This document shows, in pieces, positions 8,164 through 16,406 of a stretch of DNA of 64,000 bases (positions are counted from its first letter, which is position 1; every line of letters starts with the position of its first letter). The DNA comes from Rhodospirillales bacterium. Its GTDB lineage: Bacteria > Pseudomonadota > Alphaproteobacteria > Rhodospirillales > Defluviicoccaceae. The position numbers and the translations under genes were made by a program. The notes beneath the pieces were generated by a model, which ran no database searches, was not told where the DNA came from, and was given only the letters and a program-made list of their open reading frames with translations. The stretch covers positions 124,001 to 188,000 of the forward strand of contig JADJRE010000003.1 in assembly GCA_016712375.1 (NCBI GenBank), read 5' to 3'.

Positions 8164-11100
8164 TGAAGCACTTCATCTATCTGACGCTCGCCAACCGGCT
8201 GCTCGTCGTCGCTTTCGTCATCGGACTGATCGGCGCCGGACTGGCCAGCTTCCGAAGCCTGCCGGTCGACGCCTTCCCCGACGTGACGCCGGCGCTGGTC
8301 CAGGTTTTCACCGAAACCGAGGGGCTCGCTCCCGAAGAGGTGGAACGCTACGTCACCTTCCCGGTCGAAGTGGCAATGAATGGTCTGCCCAACCTGAAGC
8401 AGATCCGTTCCACCTCCAACTTCGGCCTCTCCGTGGTCAACATCTACTTCGAGGACGGCACCGACATCTACTTCGCCCGCCAACTCGTGGGCGAGCGGCT
8501 GCAGCTTGCCCGCGAGGAGATCCCGGAGGGGTTCGGTGAACCCGAGATGGGCCCGATCACCACCGGCCTCGGGCAGATCCTGTTCTTCTTCGTCGCCGAC
8601 GAGACCGGCACGCGGGATCTGAGGGAGGTCCGCGAGGCCCAGGACTGGATCATCAAGTACAACCTGCAGACGGTCCCCGGCGTGACGGAGGTCCTCTCGC
8701 GGGGCGGCGAGGAGAAGCAGTATCAGGTCATGGTTCAGCCCGACGCGCTTCTGCGCTACGGCATCACCATCAACGAGGTGGCCGACGCGATCAGCGCCAA
8801 CAACGCGAATGCCGGCGCTCAGTCGATTGTCAGGAACGCCGAACTGCTGGTGGTTCGATCCGTCGGCCTCGCCGGCAGCATCGCCGACATCGAAAGCATC
8901 GTCGTCAAGGTCGAGGACGGCACGCCGATCTACGTCCGTGACGTTGCGGAGGTCCAGGTCGGTGGCGCACCCCGGCAGGGCCTGGCGGTGGTGGATGGCC
9001 GCGGCGAAGCGGTCGCTGGGCTGGTGCTGAAGCTGATCGACACCAACACGTCCACGGTCATTGCAGACGTGAAGCAGCGCCTTGTCGAGATCAACGCGCA
9101 GCTGCCGGAAGGCCTCGTCGTCGTTCCCTACTACGATCAATCGGTCCTGGTGGCGAAATGCATCGAGACGGTGACCAACGCCCTGATCGAGGGGATCGTG
9201 CTGGTCTCGCTCGTCCTTCTCGTCTTTCTCGGTGCGATCAGGCCTTCTCTCGTCGTCGCCCTGTCGATCCCGTTCTGCATTGCCTTCACCTTTCTCGCGA
9301 TGAACGTGCTGGGGATTTCGGCCAACCTGATGTCGATGGGTGGCCTGGCGATCGCCATTGGCCTGCTGGTCGATGGCTCGATCGTCATCGTCGAGAACAT
9401 CGACAGGCTGCTGAAGTCGGGTCACCGGGCGGAAAGCAAGCGCGAGATCGTCGCCCGTGCTGCGGCGGAAGTGCTGCGACCGATCACCTTTGCGCTGATC
9501 ATCATCATCGTCGTCTTCATTCCCCTGTTCACGCTGCAGGGCGTTGAAGGCAAGACCTTCCGGCCACTCGCCTACACGCTGGCTCTGGCCATGCTGGGGT
9601 CGCTTGTTTTCGCCGCCATCGCCACACCCGTGTTCGCCGAACTGCTGATGCGGCGACCTGGGCTCCGGGCGCCGGAGAAGATGACGACCCACCACGAACC
9701 GTGGCTCGTCAGACGCCTGCTGCGGGCCTATCGGCCGCTCGTCACCTACTTCGTTGGCCACCGCCGCGCGGCCATTGCCCTGGCGGTCGCGATGCTGGTG
9801 GTGGGCGGGCTGGTCCTGCCGCGTATAGGATCGGAGTTCGTCCCTCGCCTCAACGAAGGAGACTTGTTGGTCAGAGTTACCATGGCGCCCTCCATCTCGC
9901 TGGAAGAGGCGCGCGATACCGTCATCCGTTTCGAGAAGCGGCTGATGACCTCGTTTCCCGAGGTCACTCGTGTGGTTACGCGGGTGGGGCGCGGCGAGGT
10001 CGGCGCCCACGCCGATCCGATCAACAGCGCCGAGGCGTTCGTCGCGCTCAAGCCCCAGGAGGAATGGACGTCGGCCGACAGCCCAGACGCGCTGTACGCG
10101 GAGATGGCCGAGGCCTTCGAGGATTTCCCCGGGGCGCAGTTCAACTTCACCCAGCCGATCGCCGCTGCCGTCGATGAGCTGCTTACGGGGACGCGCGCGC
10201 AGCTTGCCGTCAAGCTGTTCGGACCCGACTCGGAGGTCCTGCAGGCGAAATCGGCCGAGTTGGAAGCGCTCGTACGCGGCATCGGCGGCGCCAGCGACGT
10301 GCAGCGCGACCAGCTGACCGGCGCGCCGCAGCTTCGCATCGTCATCGACCGCAACGCCATCGCCCGCTACGGACTGAATGTCGATGACGTGCAGGCGGTC
10401 CTCAGCACTGCGGTCGGCGGGCGCCAGGCGGGACAGGTGTTCGAAGAAGTGCGCCGCTTCGACATCGTCGTGCGCTACGTCGAGAAGTCGCGCGCGACCC
10501 TGGATGCGATCAGCCAGATCATCGTGCGCACGCCGCGCGGCGAGATCGTTCCACTTTCGCAACTCGCAGTGATCGAGGAGGTGATCGGCCCCCGCCAGGT
10601 GACGCGCGAGAACAACCAGAGGTTCGCCACCGTTCAGGCGAACGTGCGCGGCCGCGACATCGGCTCGTTCGTAACCGAGGGCAAGCAGGTCGTTGCAGAG
10701 AAGCTGCAGCTTCCGCCGGGATACTTCGTCGAGTGGGGCGGCCAGTTCGAGCTGCAGGAAGAGGCGAACGCACGCTTCGCCGTCGTCATCCCGCTCACCC
10801 TCGGCCTGATCTTCTTCTTGCTCTTCATGAACTTCGGCTCCTTGAAAAGCGCCGGCCTTATCATGCTGAACATCCCCCTGGCACTCGTGGGCGGCATCGT
10901 CGGCCTGTGGATCACCGGCCAAAATCTCTCCGTTCCGGCGTCCGTCGGCTTCATCGCGCTGTTCGGGATCGCCGTCGGCAACGGCATGGTGCTCGTCACG
11001 TACCTCGATCAACTTGTTCGGGAAGGCCGCTCGATCGATGACGCGTCGATCGAGGGTGGCTGCCTGCGGTTCCGTCCCGTGTTGATGACCGCCACGGCCG

Positions 11101-11318
11101 CGATGATCGGCTTGGTGCCGCTGCTGTTCGCGACCGGTACCGGCAGCGAGGTTCAGCGGCCGCTGGCCACCGTGGTGGTGGGTGGGCTGATCACGGCGAC
11201 CGTCCTCACCCTCGTAGTGATCCCGTCGATCTACAAGTGGTTTGCAGTCGAGCAGGACGAGGAGGCCAAGGGCACTTCACAGCCGGAGCCGGAGCACAAC
11301 AGAGCGGCCGTCCTATGA
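8163..11318 (+). CDS. czcA: CzcA-type heavy-metal RND efflux pump
   Basis: 1051 residues, the expected length for an inner-membrane proton/metal antiporter of the HME-RND family, with twelve TM segments and two large periplasmic loops. Recognisable signatures are FPDVTPALVQVFTETEGLAPEE-type N-terminus, ENIDRLL after TM4, and a TM10-12 block ending VLTLVVIPSIYKW. In TM4 the usual CzcA DFG...D...E pattern reads AIGLLVDGSIVIVEN: the Asp and Glu remain but the DFG Asp is replaced. This resembles the HME3/HME4 subgroups more than classic Zn/Co/Cd CzcA. Substrate is therefore uncertain. Confidence 0.93.
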   Translation: MKHFIYLTLANRLLVVAFVIGLIGAGLASFRSLPVDAFPDVTPALVQVFTETEGLAPEEVERYVTFPVEVAMNGLPNLKQIRSTSNFGLSVVNIYFEDGTDIYFARQLVGERLQLAREEIPEGFGEPEMGPITTGLGQILFFFVADETGTRDLREVREAQDWIIKYNLQTVPGVTEVLSRGGEEKQYQVMVQPDALLRYGITINEVADAISANNANAGAQSIVRNAELLVVRSVGLAGSIADIESIVVKVEDGTPIYVRDVAEVQVGGAPRQGLAVVDGRGEAVAGLVLKLIDTNTSTVIADVKQRLVEINAQLPEGLVVVPYYDQSVLVAKCIETVTNALIEGIVLVSLVLLVFLGAIRPSLVVALSIPFCIAFTFLAMNVLGISANLMSMGGLAIAIGLLVDGSIVIVENIDRLLKSGHRAESKREIVARAAAEVLRPITFALIIIIVVFIPLFTLQGVEGKTFRPLAYTLALAMLGSLVFAAIATPVFAELLMRRPGLRAPEKMTTHHEPWLVRRLLRAYRPLVTYFVGHRRAAIALAVAMLVVGGLVLPRIGSEFVPRLNEGDLLVRVTMAPSISLEEARDTVIRFEKRLMTSFPEVTRVVTRVGRGEVGAHADPINSAEAFVALKPQEEWTSADSPDALYAEMAEAFEDFPGAQFNFTQPIAAAVDELLTGTRAQLAVKLFGPDSEVLQAKSAELEALVRGIGGASDVQRDQLTGAPQLRIVIDRNAIARYGLNVDDVQAVLSTAVGGRQAGQVFEEVRRFDIVVRYVEKSRATLDAISQIIVRTPRGEIVPLSQLAVIEEVIGPRQVTRENNQRFATVQANVRGRDIGSFVTEGKQVVAEKLQLPPGYFVEWGGQFELQEEANARFAVVIPLTLGLIFFLLFMNFGSLKSAGLIMLNIPLALVGGIVGLWITGQNLSVPASVGFIALFGIAVGNGMVLVTYLDQLVREGRSIDDASIEGGCLRFRPVLMTATAAMIGLVPLLFATGTGSEVQRPLATVVVGGLITATVLTLVVIPSIYKWFAVEQDEEAKGTSQPEPEHNRAAVL

Positions 11319-11367
11319 AGACCGGCTTGACTACAACCAATCCAGCATCTGAGTGTAAAGGTGAAGC

Positions 11368-11793
11368 ATGAGAATAATGTCCGCGGTTCTTGCGTGTGCG
11401 GGCTCGCTCGCGTTGGCGTCCTGCGCAGCCGACCGGGTTGATCTGACGGAGGCCGGCGCCGTCGATGTCAGGATCGACGATGGCGCACGCTCCCCCATCA
11501 AGTATGTCAATGTCTACCTCGACACTGAGGACAACGAAACCGTCATCAGAGGCAAGGTTTTCGGCACCCGCGCGCCGTTCTTCCCCCGCTACGGCAAGCA
11601 CGTCCACGTCGTCGTCATGTCGCCGGACGGCCAGGTCATCGCCGACGAGATGCCACGCATTACTTGGCAGACACGATCGAATTTCAGAAGCGCGACCGGT
11701 CGCTTTACGGTCCGGTTGGAGGACGCCCTCCCGAGCGGGGCTGTGGTCGATGTCGTCTACCACGAGGGAATTCACAGGAACGCTGCCGGGTAG
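11368..11793 (+). CDS. Putative lipoprotein, 141 aa
   Basis: Lipoprotein signal peptide with lipobox LASC (Cys about residue 19), then a small predicted beta-rich domain (SPIKYVNVYLDTEDNETVIRG, HVHVVVMSPDGQVIADE, RFTVRLEDALP). It lies 49 bases after czcA in the same direction with AAGGTG before the start, so it is probably part of the efflux operon. The fold resembles small periplasmic beta-sandwich proteins. Function unknown; a role in periplasmic metal handling is only suggested by position. Confidence 0.6.
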   Translation: MRIMSAVLACAGSLALASCAADRVDLTEAGAVDVRIDDGARSPIKYVNVYLDTEDNETVIRGKVFGTRAPFFPRYGKHVHVVVMSPDGQVIADEMPRITWQTRSNFRSATGRFTVRLEDALPSGAVVDVVYHEGIHRNAAG

Positions 11794-11820
11794 TTGGGCG
11801 CGGGAGCGTCGGAGGCGGTC

Positions 11821-11895
11821 ATGGGACACAGTCATCCGCACGACACCAGCGCAGGAGTGCGTACGACGGCCGACGGCGAGCGGCGCGTCTCGTGA
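11821..11895 (+). pseudogene. Possible czcD N-terminal remnant
   Basis: ATG 11821 begins MGHSHPHDTSAG and runs only 24 codons before TGA. The MGHSH(x)H opening is characteristic of CzcD-type cation diffusion facilitators, which often follow czcCBA. No TM segments follow in any frame, so this would be a stump. The alternative is chance in GC-rich DNA. Confidence 0.3.
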
Positions 11896-12049
11896 GCATG
11901 TGGCCAGCATCGGCGAGCAGCGTCACCGATCGGAGACGATGCCGCCAGCGACCTCCGCCACCTGTTCGTGATGCACACCAAAGCAGACCCGGAGATGACT
12001 CGTGCACTTCTGGACGGTCGTGGGATGACAGGGCGGCGAGGCGGCCCGA

Positions 12050-12133
12050 CGGTCGGGGTCAACAGCGACGGTTGGGGGCCGCCCCTCGATTTTCCGCAGT
12101 GCGGACATCGCCGCAGGCGATCAAGCTGCTCGA
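12050..12133. repeat. Dispersed repeat, copy A
   Basis: About 80 bases alignable with 18147-18222: GGGTCAACA, GGGG(C)...GC, GCGGACAT, GCGATC and CTGCT...AAGC occur in the same order and spacing. The copies bracket the CDF/merR/tauE/ars block in direct orientation. Copy A overlaps the 3' end of the CDF reading frame. Confidence 0.5.
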
Positions 12134-12856
12134 AAGCGGAACCCGACAGCGTCGATCGGCCGGGTGCCAGCGATGCACTGTTCGGGGCCCGGCTCTGGCG
12201 GACAGTTGTGCTTTACTCGGCCGGGACGCTCGTTGTGCATGCAGCGACAGTTCGGCCGTGGTTTGGCGGACGATCTGCGCTCCACCCCAGAGGCCGAGTC
12301 CGGCCATGATCGACGCGACGATGATGTCGGGCCAGCCGGTGCCCGTGCCGAAGACACCGGCCGCCGCCGCCAGCACGGCCACGTTGCCGATCGCGTCGTT
12401 CCGGGAGCAGATCCACACCGAGCGCATGTTCGCGTCGCCGCCGCGGAAGCGGTAGAGCATCAGGGCGACGCTCGCGTTGACCGCGAGCGCGAGGATGCCG
12501 ACGGCGCCGATGACCCCGGCTTCGGGTAGTATGCCGGCGTCGGCGTGCCACGCGGCCGCGGCGAGCACCGCCAGCCCGAAGAGGGCCAGGCTCGCGCCTT
12601 TGACGAGCGCGGCGCGGGCCCGCCAGACGAGCGCCATCCCGGCGACTCCGAGGCTGACCGCGTAGTTGGCCGCGTCGCCGAAGAAGTCGATCGCGTCCGC
12701 CAGGAGCGCCGCCGAGCCGGCGGCAACGCCCATGATGATCTCGGCGAGGAACATGGCGGCGTTGACGGCAAGCGCGATCCACAGGGCGCGGCGCCAGGCC
12801 GGGCTGTTGAGCTGCGGGCCGCTGGAGCAGCGATCGTCATGGCAGCAGGCGGGCAT
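12059..12856 (-). CDS. Cation diffusion facilitator transporter (CzcD-like)
   Basis: Start set at ATG 12856 (MPACCHDDRCSSG), which has GAGGTGA seven bases upstream; the longer frame to 12973 would cross the promoter. About 200 residues form a six-TM CDF core with the expected intramembrane metal site, DAIDFFGDAANY in TM2 and SRNDAIGNV in TM5. The N-terminal ACCHDDRC motif adds possible metal ligands. The last ~57 residues are Arg/Ser-rich and read into a dispersed repeat, so the native C-terminus and stop appear lost. It probably exports Zn, Cd, Pb or similar ions under control of the divergent MerR protein. Confidence 0.8.
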   Translation of the reverse strand: MPACCHDDRCSSGPQLNSPAWRRALWIALAVNAAMFLAEIIMGVAAGSAALLADAIDFFGDAANYAVSLGVAGMALVWRARAALVKGASLALFGLAVLAAAAWHADAGILPEAGVIGAVGILALAVNASVALMLYRFRGGDANMRSVWICSRNDAIGNVAVLAAAAGVFGTGTGWPDIIVASIMAGLGLWGGAQIVRQTTAELSLHAQRASRPSKAQLSARAGPRTVHRWHPADRRCRVPLSSSLIACGDVRTAENRGAAPNRRC

Positions 12857-12891
12857 CTGCGTCACCTCGACGGAGCGGACGTGATGCCTCA

Positions 12892-12922
12892 TATGCACCC
12901 CCTGTAGCGACTGCAGGGTCAA
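12892..12922 (-). promoter_or_regulatory. MerR-type promoter and operator for the CDF gene
   Basis: Reading leftward, a -35 TTGACC (12922-12917), then exactly 19 bases, then TGCATA (12897-12892). The spacer holds an imperfect palindrome CCCTGTAG-CGA-CTGCAGGG (12900-12918). An over-long 19-base spacer around a dyad is the hallmark of MerR-regulated promoters. It also rules out the ATG at 12892 as the CDF start. Confidence 0.75.
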
Positions 12923-12926
12923 GGGC

Positions 12927-13325
12927 ATGGAGCGGCTGACGATCGGCGATCTGGCGAGAGCGACGCGCACCAAGGTGGAGACGATCCGCTACTACGAGCG
13001 CATCGGGCTGCTGCCGGCGCCGCCGCGCACGGCGGGCAACTACCGGGCCTACGCCGCGGAGCACCTGGGGCGGCTGAGCTTCATCCGCCGCGCCCGCGAC
13101 CTCGGTTTCCCGCTCGACCAGGTGCGCGAACTGCTCGCCCTCGCCGACCAGCGCAAGCGCTCCTGCGAGGCGGTGGATGCGATCGCGCGCCAGCACCTTG
13201 CCGAGGTCGAGCGCAAGATCGCCGATCTCGCGGCGCTGCGGCGCGAGCTGGCGGACATCATCGGCCAGGGCCGGCAAGGCACGGTCGCCGAGTGCCGGAT
13301 CATCGAGGCGCTGGCGCCGACATGA
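12927..13325 (+). CDS. MerR-family metal-responsive regulator
   Basis: 132 residues. The N-terminal winged helix (MERLTIGDLARATRTKVETIRYYERIGLLP) is classic MerR, followed by the dimerisation helix with Cys80 (RKRSCEAVD) and Cys123 (VAECRIIEAL). In CadR/PbrR/ZntR relatives the metal-binding loop has another Cys about eight residues before the last; here the loop reads GQGRQGTVAEC, so that ligand is absent. It probably represses and activates the divergent CDF gene through the adjacent 19-base-spacer promoter. Its TGA overlaps the next ATG. Confidence 0.88.
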   Translation: MERLTIGDLARATRTKVETIRYYERIGLLPAPPRTAGNYRAYAAEHLGRLSFIRRARDLGFPLDQVRELLALADQRKRSCEAVDAIARQHLAEVERKIADLAALRRELADIIGQGRQGTVAECRIIEALAPT

Positions 13326-13462
13326 CCCAGAACCCGCCGTCCCCCGCGCCCCTGGACGGGCGCGATGCCGCGCTCGCCGGCCTGAAGCGATGGGCGCGCG
13401 CGTGCGTGGCGCGCTTCTTGCCGTCAGCCGACGGCGCCGACTGGCTATCGGGAACGGCATGA
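13322..13462 (+). CDS. Coupled small ORF, 46 aa
   Basis: An ATG overlaps the merR stop (ATGA at 13322-13325), and its own stop overlaps the next gene's start (ATGA at 13459-13462). The product (MTQNPPSPAPLDGRDAAL, RWARACVARFLPS, ADWLSGTA) has a proline-rich start and one Cys-containing amphipathic helix. Translational coupling on both sides makes a real short protein likely. No known family recognised. It could also simply be a relay that couples merR and the permease. Confidence 0.55.
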   Translation: MTQNPPSPAPLDGRDAALAGLKRWARACVARFLPSADGADWLSGTA

Positions 13463-14271
13463 CGGACCGCCGCCACCAGCCTGCTGCAACCCGCCGACTT
13501 CCGGCGGCGTTCGCGACAGGAGCCGCAGTCGGGACGTTCGGCGGCCTGATCGGTCTCGGCGGCGCGGAGTTTCGATTGCCGATCCTGATCGGCCTGTTCC
13601 GCTTCGCCGCCCTCGAAGCCGTCATCCTCAACAAGGCGATGAGCCTCGTCGTTGTCGCATCGGCGCTGCCGTTTCGCGCCGCGACCGTTCCGTGGGCGGG
13701 CATCGCCGACCATTGGGATGTGATTGCCAACCTTCTCGCCGGCAGCCTGCTCGGCGCCTGGTTGGGCGCAGGCTGGGCCACCCGACTGGGAACGCAGACG
13801 CTTTACCGGGTCATCGCCGTCCTTCTGGTGGCGATCGCGGCCGTCCTGGTGTTCCTGCATGACCCCGCGGTGGCTGGCGGGCCGCCTTTCGAAGGCGTGC
13901 TTCAGGCTGTGGTCGGTGCAGGCGTGGGGTTCATCATCGGCGTCGTCGCAGCCCTTCTCGGCGTCGCCGGCGGCGAGCTCCTCATTCCGACGCTGGTGCT
14001 GCTGTTCGCAGCCGACATCAAGCTGGCCGGCAGCCTCTCTCTTGCCGTCAGCCTGCCGACGATGATCGCTGCGTTCACCCGCTACAGCCGCGATCAGAGC
14101 TTCGCGGTGCTGGGTCGCAATCGCTCGTTCGTCCTGGTGATGGCGGTGGGCTCGATCATCGGAACGTTCATCGGCGGCCAGCTGCTCGGTATCGTGGCGA
14201 GCCAATTCCTCCTTCCGCTGCTTGCCGTCATTCTGTTGATCTCGGCGGTCAAGATCTGGCGACATCGGTAG
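13459..14271 (+). CDS. TauE/SafE-family membrane permease
   Basis: 270 residues from ATG 13459, chosen over longer frames because of the ATGA overlap. Eight predicted TM helices with the duplicated TauE/SafE glycine motifs TFGGLIGLGGAEFRLPIL near residue 24 and VAALLGVAGGELLIPTL near residue 175. The family exports sulfur-containing anions or organic acids. Its coupling to merR suggests a metal-stress link, but the substrate cannot be read from sequence. Confidence 0.85.
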   Translation: MTDRRHQPAATRRLPAAFATGAAVGTFGGLIGLGGAEFRLPILIGLFRFAALEAVILNKAMSLVVVASALPFRAATVPWAGIADHWDVIANLLAGSLLGAWLGAGWATRLGTQTLYRVIAVLLVAIAAVLVFLHDPAVAGGPPFEGVLQAVVGAGVGFIIGVVAALLGVAGGELLIPTLVLLFAADIKLAGSLSLAVSLPTMIAAFTRYSRDQSFAVLGRNRSFVLVMAVGSIIGTFIGGQLLGIVASQFLLPLLAVILLISAVKIWRHR

Positions 14272-14372
14272 CCGGCGAAGCACGTCCCCGGTGATCACCG
14301 ACCGCCGATTTGCTCAAGGATAATCGTCATGCGCGCTCGCCAACCCAGCCATGCAAAAATACGCGCCGGCGA

Positions 14373-14395
14373 ATATACGCTGTGGCGTATATGAT
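14373..14395 (+). promoter_or_regulatory. ArsR operator and -10 element
   Basis: Perfect inverted repeat ATATACGC-TGTG-GCGTATAT at 14373-14392 overlaps a TATGAT -10-like hexamer at 14390-14395. This is the expected place for an ArsR/SmtB autoregulatory operator. The distance from the -10 to the ATG cluster at 14398-14403 is so short that the mRNA may be leaderless. Confidence 0.75.
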
Positions 14396-14397
14396 AT

Positions 14398-14805
14398 GTG
14401 ATGATGATCGATCCGGATGGTTTCGTTCAGGCGCTGGCCGACGGTACGCGGTTGCGGGCACTGGTTTTGCTCCGCTGCGAGGAGTGGCTGTGCGTGTGCG
14501 AATTGACGGCGGCGCTCGATGTCTCGCAGCCGAAGATGTCGCGGCATCTGGCGGCGCTGCGCGCACTCGGCCTGGTTGACGATGCGCGCATCGCCAACCG
14601 GGTGTTCTACCGGCTGCATCCGGAGCTTCCGCAGTGGGCACGCGACGTCCTCGAACGATTGGCCGAGGGCCTGATGAACACAACGGCCGACTTGGCGACC
14701 GCTCGGCATCGGCTTGACCGGTTCCCCAACCGGCCACTGCAGCGTCCCGGCTTTTCGCCCGCCGACGCCGCTGTCGATCGCGGGGAGATCGGCCATGCCG
14801 TTTGA
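14398..14805 (+). CDS. arsR: ArsR/SmtB-family repressor
   Basis: 135 residues, winged helix-turn-helix. CEEWLCVCEL near residue 25-34 supplies the CxC arsenite/metal site of the alpha3 (ArsR) type, followed by the recognition helix SQPKMSRHLAALRALGLVDD. Three possible starts (ATG 14398, 14401) lie a few bases past the -10, with no Shine-Dalgarno sequence. It should repress its own operon and be released by As(III) or methylarsenical. The C-terminal 10 bases overlap arsP. Confidence 0.9.
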   Translation: MMMIDPDGFVQALADGTRLRALVLLRCEEWLCVCELTAALDVSQPKMSRHLAALRALGLVDDARIANRVFYRLHPELPQWARDVLERLAEGLMNTTADLATARHRLDRFPNRPLQRPGFSPADAAVDRGEIGHAV

Positions 14806-16117
14806 ATGGCGAACCGAGGGAAGGACGCTGCTGCTGCTGACTGCAGCGTTCGTTGCCGCCCTATGGATCCCGTTCGACGCACCTCGCTTCGAGAACTCAC
14901 TGCACGAAGCGTTCGCGCTGCTGCAGTGGTATGCGCGCGAACATGTGGTCTCCTGCCTGCTGCCGGCGCTGCTGATTGCCGGCGCCATCGCCGTCTTCAT
15001 CAGCCAGGGAGCGGTGATCCGCCTGCTCGGCGCCGGCGCCAACAAGGTGGTGGCGTACGGCATCGCATCCGTCTCCGGCACCATCCTCGCCGTCTGCTCG
15101 TGCACCGTGCTGCCGCTGTTCGGCGGCCTCTACAAGCGCGGCGCCGGTCTCGGCCCGGCCATCGCCTTTCTTTATTCGGGACCGGCGATCAATATCCTCG
15201 CCATCGTGCTGACGGCGAAGGTGCTGGGCTTCGAGCTGGGCGCAGCGCGGGCGATCGGCGCTGTTTCCTTCTCGGTGATCATTGGCCTCGTTATGGCGGC
15301 TCTCTACCGCCGCGAAGAGCGGGAGCGCAATGCCACGGCTGGCGGCGGCGACATGGTGCTGCCGGAGGATGGCTTCGCTTTCTCGACCGGCGCGGTCGTC
15401 GCCTTGTTCGCGCTGATGATCGTCTTTCTCGTCTTCGCCAACTGGCCGAAGGCGGACCCCGCGGACAGTGCCTTGTGGCACGCCGTTTTCGAATGGAAAT
15501 GGCCACTCGCCGGCCTGAGCGCCGCCGGTGCGGCCCTCGTGCTGGTGCTCGGCCTCGGGTTCTGCTGGTGGCGGGTGGCGCTGGTTGCGGCGCTGGTCGC
15601 TGCCCTGGCGGTCGCGCTCCCTGATCAGCCACAGTTCGCCATCGCTGGCGGCGTCGTCGGTCTGTGTGTCGTCGCGGCGCTGCAGCCCGGCGCCGGCCGG
15701 GACTGGTTCGAGCAGACCTGGGGGTTCGCCAAACTGATCCTGCCGCTGCTGCTCGTGGGCGTCCTCGTCGCCGGCTTCCTGTTGGGCCGACCCGGGCAGG
15801 AAGGCCTGATCCCGTCGGCCTGGGTGGCGGCGGCGGTCGGCGGCAACTCGCTGGCGTCGAATGCCTTTGCCGCCATCGCCGGAGCGTTCATGTACTTCGC
15901 GACGCTGACCGAGATCCCGATCACCCAGGCGCTGCTCGGCGCCGGCATGGGCAAAGGCCCGGCGCTGGCGCTCTTGCTTGCCGGCCCGGCGCTGTCGCTG
16001 CCCAACATGCTGGTGATCCGCGGCTTTCTCGGCACGCAGAAGACCGTCGTCTACGTCGCCCTGGTGGTCGTCATGGCGACGGTCACCGGCATGGCCTACG
16101 GCACCTACGCCGGATGA
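14795..16117 (+). CDS. arsP: Permease of the ArsP family
   Basis: 440 residues from ATG 14795, preceded by GGGGAGA. Ten or more hydrophobic segments in two halves, typical of PF03773 permeases. The first half carries CSCTVLPLFGGLYKRGAG and the second AWVAAAVGGNSLASNAFAAIAGA. ArsP exports trivalent organoarsenicals (methylarsenite, roxarsone(III)); the CSC motif fits the cysteines implicated in that family. Position in an ars operon supports this function. An alternative is a generic DUF318 metal permease. Confidence 0.85.
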   Translation: MPFEWRTEGRTLLLLTAAFVAALWIPFDAPRFENSLHEAFALLQWYAREHVVSCLLPALLIAGAIAVFISQGAVIRLLGAGANKVVAYGIASVSGTILAVCSCTVLPLFGGLYKRGAGLGPAIAFLYSGPAINILAIVLTAKVLGFELGAARAIGAVSFSVIIGLVMAALYRREERERNATAGGGDMVLPEDGFAFSTGAVVALFALMIVFLVFANWPKADPADSALWHAVFEWKWPLAGLSAAGAALVLVLGLGFCWWRVALVAALVAALAVALPDQPQFAIAGGVVGLCVVAALQPGAGRDWFEQTWGFAKLILPLLLVGVLVAGFLLGRPGQEGLIPSAWVAAAVGGNSLASNAFAAIAGAFMYFATLTEIPITQALLGAGMGKGPALALLLAGPALSLPNMLVIRGFLGTQKTVVYVALVVVMATVTGMAYGTYAG

Positions 16118-16130
16118 GGAGAAGCAAGAC

Positions 16131-16364
16131 ATGGTCGATCTGAAAATCCTTGGATCGGGCTGCGCCAAGTGCGTGAAGCTCGCCGAGAACGCCGAAGCGG
16201 CGGCGAAGGAGCTGGGCCTGACCTACACCGTCGGCAAGATCACCGACCGCGACCAGATCATCGACGCGGGCGTGATGATGACGCCGGCACTGATGGTCGA
16301 CGGCAAGGTCAAGTCCTCGGGCAAGGTGCTGCCGCCGGAGCAGATCAAGGCGCTGCTGGCGTAG
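16131..16364 (+). CDS. Small thioredoxin-fold protein (CAKC)
   Basis: 77 residues, one thioredoxin-like fold of the redox-active disulfide protein 2 type: beta strand MVDLKILGSG, active site CAKC at residues 11-14, cis-Pro region MTPALMVDGKV. Proteins like this are nearly always encoded next to ArsP/DUF318 permeases and may deliver reduced substrate to them or reduce the transporter. It starts 13 bases after arsP. Confidence 0.85.
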   Translation: MVDLKILGSGCAKCVKLAENAEAAAKELGLTYTVGKITDRDQIIDAGVMMTPALMVDGKVKSSGKVLPPEQIKALLA

Positions 16365-16406
16365 CGTCACGCCGCGGCCGGTCATTTCCAGCCCATGGAG
16401 GCTGTC

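Noticed and set aside
8088..11012. 974-codon minus-strand open frame
   Set aside because: It lies antisense to the clearly conserved czcA; composition (Asp/Arg/Gly-rich) is typical of the antisense frame of GC-rich genes.
12857..12973. Longer N-terminus for the CDF transporter
   Set aside because: It would include the -10/-35 promoter and overlap merR; ATG 12856 has a good ribosome site.
13177..13458. N-terminal extension of the TauE/SafE permease
   Set aside because: That part is the wrong frame of merR; ATGA coupling fixes the start at 13459.
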